From assembly GCA_011503125.2 (NCBI GenBank), contig WWBZ02000033.1:1178001-1242000 (forward strand): a stretch of DNA of 64,000 nt. The letters are read 5' to 3'. The DNA comes from Botryosphaeria dothidea. Its lineage: Eukaryota > Ascomycota > Dothideomycetes > Botryosphaeriales > Botryosphaeriaceae. Both the position numbers and the translations under genes were made by a program. Below the pieces are notes generated by a model. That model did no database searches, had not been told where the DNA came from, and saw only the letters and a program-made list of their open reading frames with translations. Shown here piece after piece: positions 57,132 to 64,000 of this stretch. How positions within the stretch are numbered: the stretch's first letter is position 1; every line of letters starts with the position of its first letter.

Positions 57132-58554
57132 CTACTTCTTATCCGTCACATCCTCATTCGATTCATCTTCATTGCTCAGGGATGTCACGTCAATGATTTC
57201 TGTGAAATGTTGAGACATTTCATCTTCCTCTTTCAGTCTTTCCTCCAAGAGGCGTATTGTCTCTGCGAAACGGAAAGCCCAATCTATCTCCCAACGATTG
57301 AAGCCAGGCTCATCCGGGGCTTTCTCAGTATAATCTATCGGGGTCAGGCCAGATCTTTAGTTTTTCAGGCATCCATCAGAGTGCATTCAACAACGGATCT
57401 CACTGTCTTGGCTAGTGAGAACACGTAGATAATTGAGAATATCTACAGGCTGCATTGCTGAAAGCTCCATCATCAAAGCGTGGAATCGCCAGTCCGCCGA
57501 TGCATATGTAACGAGCGGGTAACTCGCAAGGATGGTTTCCTTCTCCGTCTAAAAATCTTCCCATTCTTGCGGAGTGATGATACTCTCGGATTGTGGGTCT
57601 CTCTCACTCATCTTTTCAAGTCGACGTAATGGAAAAATGTTAGGTCGCTGTATGTATGGGCGAAGTTATGTATGTCGGAAAAGTGTAAACAGGTGAGACA
57701 AGTCCGCAATATCAAATGATTTGCTGCTCCCTCCACGTTTAATAAGAGCGTAGCGTCGAGATTTCTAAATCCGTCTTTAACGAGATAATCGAATACCGAC
57801 TGGTATACATAATGGAGCTCAGGCTCGCTCCACTCTTCCATTTCTGATTAGTCTTTCCTTTCTGGGTCATTTTCCAATTCCACATCATCTTCCTACAAGC
57901 GCTCGTTGCGTCTATGACTTATTTCGACGAAGCTTCGGATCGTTGCAAGTCCCTTGAAAAGATCGCTGACCATCATATCCATGGCATTAATCGATGTCCC
58001 GTAGGGAAATTCTCTTTCCATCGACTTGCTTGGAAAGCTTTCTTCAATTGCCAAGGCATACCTCAGTTGGGAAAGTGTCAATGGAACGTGTGAGAAGCAG
58101 AGCCATTGGAAAAGCCTGATAGTGAGGGGCTTGTTATCCATATTTTTTCTCAAAATCCCTGCGTAGATATCGTTTAGGGTTTAAAAATATCTGTTTGGCT
58201 GGTCGCCTTCCATGGGTACAAGAGATGCGAGACGCATGCCTTGATTGGGTACTCCAAAGAACATGAGGCCACATGTGGATTTTAACACAACCAGGTCAAT
58301 TACGTCTCCTTTATACATCTATATGATTGCCTAATTGTTGTTCTCGGTTAGCGATGATGGCAATTCTCGGGTCCCATTATTCGGACTCTGGGCATATGAC
58401 GAGGCAAACTATCTCGAAGCCACACACAAGGGCTACCTCTCTTTTTGAAGGATCCAAATGCATAACCATTCAGACCAAAAATAGCAATCACCCTATAGCT
58501 AGAATTTAGATGGTTCTTTGGAATGATCAGAACGAAGTTTACTACATAGTGCAC
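57132..58554 (-). pseudogene. degenerate NACHT/STAND (NLR-like) gene relic
   Basis: Minus-strand fragments appear in the order expected for a fungal NLR-like protein. An N-terminal alpha/beta-hydrolase-like start (VIAIFGLNGYAFGSF, then VWLRDSLPRHMPRVRIMG) lies at 58554-58348. A post-NACHT helical part (TLNDIYAGIL, then FQWLCFSHVPLTLSQLRYALA) lies at about 58170-57893. HYVYQSVFDYLVKDGF and NHLILRTCLTCLHF are at 57841-57608. A tail segment (LEKMSERDP, ADWRFHALMMEL, then RWEIDWAFRFAETIRLLEERLKEEDEM) ends at TAG 57132. In-frame stops occur near 57885, 57855, 57608 and 57552, and a frameshift near 57610. The segment where the P-loop NACHT should be is only about 180 bases, so it is largely deleted. 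Non-functional. The repeat domain was not identified. Confidence 0.8.
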
Positions 58555-61172
58555 TTTACGTCATCATCCGTGTGCAAAGGTGTTAGCCAGGAGAAATGAG
58601 TGTCCAGTGCCATGGTCTTATCTCCAATATTCACTTGCCACTCGTCGCAGTCAGTCTTCTGTGACAACAAAATCTGGTAGCCTCAGGAATTCCCAAGCTG
58701 CAGTCAATTCGCCCGTACGAATGGGGTTTCGCGAGAGTGAGCAAACCCTTATTTCCCGGTCATCTTTGAAGCCGAATGCGCGCGTGGAATTCGCTGTAAG
58801 GGTGGCCCGGCTCCACTCGTTCAGTATACCACGAAACCTGAAACATTTCACCGGCCCTTGTGGCCGACTGGTAAATCCAGATATCGGTGGAGATTTCGAG
58901 CGCTTCGAGTGACTCTCACCTTGGAATGCAAGTTTTCGCACTAGTGATATATCGAAGATCAGTCCTGTAATCGGCGTTCAACCTGAGTGGCCATGAGTAC
59001 AAATCCATGTTCACGTACCAGACTGTTCCGGGTTTTCACTGAATCTGTTCAATAGCCTGTCATTAATGCTTTCGAATTGTTGCGACGCCACTGCGGACAC
59101 TGAGGGTGGGAGGAACCCATTCCCTTTAGCGGCCCTTCTCGCAGTCCAACCGCTGCCATCATTCGACACGGCTGACATGATTTTTTTCTTCATCCAGAAA
59201 AGCCGAGCTGGGCCACCCCAAGATGCGGGAAAGAGCAATCATCAATGTTCAGATGAGTCGAGAGTTCAGCCTGCTGTCTGGCAGATAATCCATGCTGCTG
59301 ATCTTGGGTCTCGAGTTAGGCGAATTGCGAGCAACCAGCACCGCACTCCTAAACTATGCGCTTATAGTCACTTTTTCATCATGGAGCATTACGAACATCT
59401 TCTGATTGATGATTTCCTGTGCTGCCTGTGTCGAAATATGCTAAACACTCGGTACTGCTGCCCATTCGTGTAGCATGATTACGTAGCAGTAACCTCAAAC
59501 ACGCACCTCTCCTTCCGCACGTCTGGTCACATGTGAAGTTTGATATCATGTTTGACGGTCTCCGGCAAATTCGGAAACCAAGCCTAATGAAGGATGTTGC
59601 AACAAAAGGAAAGCCGCCCTGTCTGCGAACGACCCATTCTCCCTCCCGACAGCCTCAATGAGCCTCACACCCGACCCGACCTCCACACTAGCCATCAAAC
59701 TCTCAATAACACAAGCGGATCGGTAAGCTTATTTTCCGCCTCGAACTGCCATTCAAATGACTAGTGCCACGAAGAAAGGATATGACTTGGCGCTCCGAGA
59801 CCAAAATGTTGGCGCACATCACCACAAAGAAAAACAAGGCTGAAGCACGCAACACGCTAACGAGAGACCTGATCATTCCATGCACAGCAATCTCCCGCAA
59901 AGATTTCTCTCCATTAACGCCAAGCTCTGACAATCAAGTATCACCCGCAGCCGATCACCCTCACCTCCTTCGATCCCCACTGCCGAAACCTCGTGTGTAT
60001 CAGAAATCCGACAACCGTCCTTCCGATAAACTCCCTCAAACAAGACAAGAATCCACACGAAAAAAAGACATACACGCTCCAAGCAAAAACAACAAGCCTC
60101 CTCCCATAACTCTTCCCCTCCACGGCTACAGCGGAGTGCTACCTGAAACAAAAAGTAGACAAATCCTCCAAGGCCCTGAGGCCTAAACCATCGTATGTAC
60201 AAACCATATCCACGGCTACGAATATGGCAAAGAAAACACTACCGGCTCTCAAACTAGCGTGGTATGCGTCATTCCCCTCATCCCCGGCTCGGCACATTTC
60301 CGATTTCTCTTCCTCTTGAAAACATACCCGCAGCGTAGTTTGAGAGCGCGGTCTAGACTTTTTTCTCGAACAGTACAGAAGTGCTGCCAAAAGTATTGGC
60401 AGCATTGGCGTCCAGTCCCTCGTTCCGAAAGAGGGGTTGCTATGTACAGTAAGTAGTTGGCATTAAGTAATATACTCGTCCTGCAAGACATCGTGCTGAT
60501 CTTCGGTGCCCGAAACGTATGGTGTCGCAGAATAATAGGCGGTCCAGTCGTCGTAATAGTAGTGTAGTGATCGTCGAAAGGGGTTAGTAAAGATCGTAAA
60601 TCCAATCATGTACTCGCGTCTCCCCGTCTCGTATCGGGATGGAGCGTCTCGTAAAAAGGCGTCGCTCGGGTATCGTGAATATCCACTGCGATGGAACGAA
60701 CGTACGTCGCAAAAAGGAAAGAAACTACCCCCCCAAACGTCTCGTCAACCTATATGCCACCTATAACGCGATATGCCGTATTTACTCGGCAAACTTACCT
60801 TTTACAGGGCGCCCGCGAGTTTCGACAAGAAAAGTGAAACCGATGCGCCGAGACTTAAGGCATATTACGGGGAGAGAATTACTGCATCGAAAAAAAATAA
60901 CGTAGCAGGTCCTGTCTCGCGCTCCATGCTCGAATCGTATGTACGTGTCTCAAGGAAGTGTTTGGATTATCTTGAAGAGCGAAATAGCCCGCTGAACCTA
61001 GACCGTCGCCGAACATGCCCCTTTTCATGCTCGCTGAGTATCATCAATAAACAAGAACCGCACTGAAGGGAATAATTCTTGACAATTGAAGATAAGACAA
61101 AGGAAAATAAATTTGAGGAGAGAAGAAGAGTAGACGCCGTGAAATCGTGAGAGACGTAAAGGATCAGAGCAC
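58555..61172. other. long AT-rich gap
   Basis: Over 2.6 kb with no confident gene. Frames at 58651-58941 and 59011-59238 (minus) follow upstream of the NLR relic but lack matching motifs. A-rich and T-rich repeats near 60050-60070. The part near 61100-61172 is the noxR 3' region. Confidence 0.45.
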
Positions 61173-62991
61173 CTACACAACTTGCACCCAGATCTGCGAT
61201 TGAATTAGTCAGCTTAAATCCTTGAATGGTAACTTGCACGATTTGAGCAGAACTTACCTCCAATTTCCCCATTTCAGCCTTCTCTCTTCTCGCCTCTTGC
61301 TTGCAGGTCATAATAGCCATATCGAGATCGTCCTGATCGCTCATGGTAATCATGTCTTGCTCATCCTTGATCTTGATCTTGAAGCTCGTCCTTAGAGCAA
61401 ATTTGTCTCTGATCTGACCCACAAACGCGTCGAAGCGCGCGTTGGGGTCGAGGAATACATAACGCGTATCATCGGCGTGGACCTTTACCCTGATGGTTCG
61501 CAGACCCATGCTGCGCCTCTGGGATTGGCCGCGCGGCCTGTTGCTCGAAGGGCGTCTTGTACTGCGGGCGCGTGTTGGGACCATTTCAAACTCGCCAGAG
61601 TCGATGTCTGACTGATCAAACGAGTCCTCCTCTTCCTCCTCAATGTACATGGGCCGTTGCTGAGGCCTCGAACGCGAACGTCCACCATAGCTCGGGCGGT
61701 CGCCGCCGGTTCTGCCGTACATGTCATAAACATCCTCCGCGTACATGCTCTCGTCCTCGTCAGAAGTGATGCGGGGACGCAGCCTAGAGCCGCCTTCTCT
61801 GGTGCTTCTGGAGGAAGTCGAAAGCTCGCGTGTAGGTCTCGGACGCTCAGACATAGATCTCTGAGGCATCCGAGGCTGTTGGCTCTTCGGAGATTGGTCG
61901 AAGGCAGCACGTCCGAGCTCAAGCGGCGCGGGTTTCCGCCCTTCACCGCGAACAGACTGTGACCGCGAAGTCATGCCATTGGGAGAAGCCCTGGTCTCCT
62001 CCGGGGGAGGAGTGGGAGGGAACATGTTGCGGTTGATCGGTGGCTCTGATTGTTGCCTCGATCGGCTGCTCAATCCAGGCTTGACAAGGTTGGTTGCGGC
62101 AAAGGAGATCTTTTCGTCCGGTCTGTCATCCTTCGCGTTGGTGCCTGCAGCAGCTTCGGAGTTCATCCTCTTGATTTCGGCACCAGCGAAGCCAGTGAAG
62201 GCATTGGCACGATCAGAGGCAGCAACGAGTCGAGCCTTTCCAAGGTAATCCTTGGCCTTCAAGTTCTTCACCTTTGCCTCGTTCGGGCGGTAGACAATTC
62301 CAACAGGAATGGAGAAGACGGTGTAGCCCTACAGTTTGTTAGCTCAGAAGCTTCCCAAAGCCTTAACAAGCTTACCTCTGCCTCCTCGCGAATAGCCTCG
62401 TCGATTACATCGTGGTCCGGAACGACCTTTTCCTTGGCGGCAAAGGAAAGATCTTGCATGCCAGCATCCTTTTGCTGCAGGTAGATGTAGCACAGACCGC
62501 GGTTGAAGAGGACCTCGCAGGAGTATAGCTTGAACTTCAAACCCAATTGCTCGTAGTCGATATTGTTGTTTCCGCGCAGGTAGAGGAGGGTGTCGTTGAA
62601 ATTTGCCAATGCCTCCTCGAAGTCGCCCATGAGGAAATTGGAGACACCCTGCTGAAAGTATGCAACGGCGAGATACTGATCCAGGCGCACAGCGCGCTGG
62701 TAGCATTCGACCTGGAGAGAGGTCAGTAACTGAAACTCGGGCAGCGCTTCGCTACCACATTACTCACAGCCTTCTCATGTTCGCCGAGTGTTGCATGAAT
62801 GACGCCCATATTGAATAGGATTTTCGACGTGTCGGAGATGCCGTCGAAGAACTTCAGAGCTTCATCGAATTCATTATTGTCGTAAGCGGCCAGCGCTCCC
62901 ACCCACGTCTCGATCTCCTGCAGAACTGAGTTAGTGTTTTTGAGCTAAGAGGTTTGAAGAGTTAGCCGCTACTTGCCTGCTTGAGAGACAT
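61173..62991 (-). CDS. noxR: NADPH oxidase regulatory subunit NoxR (p67phox homologue)
   Basis: Five exons (62991-62977, 62917-62768, 62711-62376, 62328-61258, 61193-61173) encode 530 residues. Exon 1 is MSLKQ only and exon 5 is IWVQVV plus stop. Four TPR repeats fill about residues 1-165 (IETWVGALAAYDNNEFDEAL, then FNRGLCYIYLQQKD), the module that binds Rac. A Pro/Ser/Arg-rich linker follows. A PB1 domain is at about 443-525 (TIRVKVHADDTRYVFL, then IKIKDEQDMITMSDQDDLDMAI), which binds Cdc24/Bem1. NoxR activates NoxA/NoxB to make superoxide for hyphal fusion, sexual development and host invasion. Intron 1 has a GC donor (CAG/GCAAGT) with a perfect branch and CTGCAG. No SH3 domain, as usual in fungi. 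Confidence 0.95.
62918..62976 (-). other. GC-AG intron 1 of noxR
   Basis: A 59-base intron with donor GCAAGT, branch CACTAAC and acceptor CTGCAG. The same exon-1 peptide MSLKQ precedes the conserved EIETWV, supporting the non-canonical donor. Confidence 0.85.
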
Positions 62992-64000
62992 GTCGGACGA
63001 TCAGTTGGTAGCGTTGGCAGAGTCAATGCCGGCGGTAGGAGAGGAGGATGAAGAGGAGGAGGGCGCTTCGCAGCTCCTGGAGAGCACCGGTAGACGGGAA
63101 CTGAGCAAGGGTGGCGGCTCTGGAAAGCGGGTAGGTGGGCGCGAGGTGATTAAAAGAGGAACGTGGGAAGCGCCGGCATGCAGGTGCTCGCAGAGCGGGT
63201 ATAAGGTGCCAATGATTCCTAGCCGCCTGGGCTGCGTGGACAAGGCGGGGCTGGCTGGGGATTCGCGTGCGATTAGATACGGCTGGGAATTACGAGCGAC
63301 GTCGGTGCTCGGTGGCGGCGGGAAGGAAGAGCGGTGATCGGCTTGGGGCGTGACAAGCAGGCGACGTGCAGAAAAAATATGGACAGGCACGCGAACGCGG
63401 TATAGACTGCAGGTGCAGAAGGAGAGAACAGAAGGAAGAGAATTACACGGGTGGAGGAAAGAGCGTGACGGCTAGCGGCCGGGAGGAAAAGAGCGGACTG
63501 CACGACAGGCACCTGGCCGTCGCGTCTGTAACTCTCGAGGCCTTCTTGAACGGCCATAGGCTCGCCATACGCCAAGGTCCACCATTAAGAGGCCCTGTCG
63601 CAGCATGGCGTTCCACGACCGCGGCCGTGTCAGGCCGCCGAGGCCGCTGCACAAGCCGCACCCGCAGACGATTGGCTGTCGACGCGCCGGGGCGGGCGCG
63701 TCCAGGGCCTCCACGGCGCGTAGCATCACGACAAGTCACAGCACTCTGCACTCTGCTCGCACGCCTGTCAGATGACAATGGCCGTACCTCGCGCTCTTGG
63801 TGTTCTTGGTGTGCCATGGCGACAGCTGCAATCGGCGCTCCTGCCGCGCCCTGCCTGGCTTTCAAATCCGCTGTGTCTGGAACTGCCTCAGCTCTGTGTC
63901 AAGATCACCGCCGCTTGCACTTGCAGTGCACGCACGAGCCGCCTCACTGAACTCGGCGGCGTATGAGCCCGCCGTTGCATGAAAGCTTGTCTCTCAGGCT
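62992..64000. other. noxR upstream region, window edge
   Basis: GC-rich DNA with long overlapping frames on both strands that look non-coding. It contains the noxR promoter; no further gene is recognised before the window ends. Confidence 0.45.

Noticed and set aside
59703..60202. Hydrophobic minus-strand frames that might be a small membrane protein
   Set aside because: Two frames that do not join, no start context and A/T-rich low complexity.

Overview
The window is nuclear DNA of a filamentous ascomycete (Pezizomycotina; Dothideomycetes is possible but is only a guess). The grounds are short introns of about 50-70 bases with GT(AAGT)...(CTAAC)...AG signals, a NoxR NADPH-oxidase regulator, a cutinase, a PTH11-like rhodopsin-domain membrane protein, Zn2Cys6 and F-box proteins, a NACHT-type (STAND) gene relic and a Pol III tRNA gene. 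I assigned exon borders by eye from splice signals and reading frame; they were not computed.

Layout. 0-16 kb is gene-poor and relatively AT-rich. It holds an unrecognised three-exon gene (331-1603), two small secreted cysteine-rich protein candidates (2597-2818 and 4253-4607), a rhodopsin-domain membrane protein (5557-6902), a cutinase (10124-10823) and a decayed cytochrome P450 (12962-14761). 15-20.6 kb carries an F-box protein, a secreted SGNH esterase and a secreted protein with deaminase-like motifs. 21-29.4 kb is a compact group of four genes: an extended SDR, an MFS transporter, an amidase (divergent from the transporter) and a Zn2Cys6 regulator. It looks like a small import-and-catabolism cluster. 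30.7-46 kb is housekeeping: a Gfo/Idh/MocA oxidoreductase, Rtf2, a VPS9-domain Rab5 exchange factor, the vacuolar lipase Atg15, Sip5 and a D-arabinose dehydrogenase. A lone tRNA-Val(AAC) lies at 48.7 kb. 49-55.4 kb has a ketopantoate-reductase-like gene and a divergent choline oxidase / betaine aldehyde dehydrogenase pair that would make glycine betaine. 57.1-58.6 kb is the wreck of a NACHT-type gene. 61.2-63 kb is noxR, whose first intron is of the GC-AG type.

I did not see an unmistakable new system. The best candidates for novelty are the deaminase-like secreted protein, the ten-cysteine secreted peptide, the module-like cysteine-rich locus near 2.2-2.8 kb, and the tandem tryptophan/cysteine motifs at the Atg15 C-terminus. 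No virus, CRISPR array, rRNA or intact transposon was recognised.
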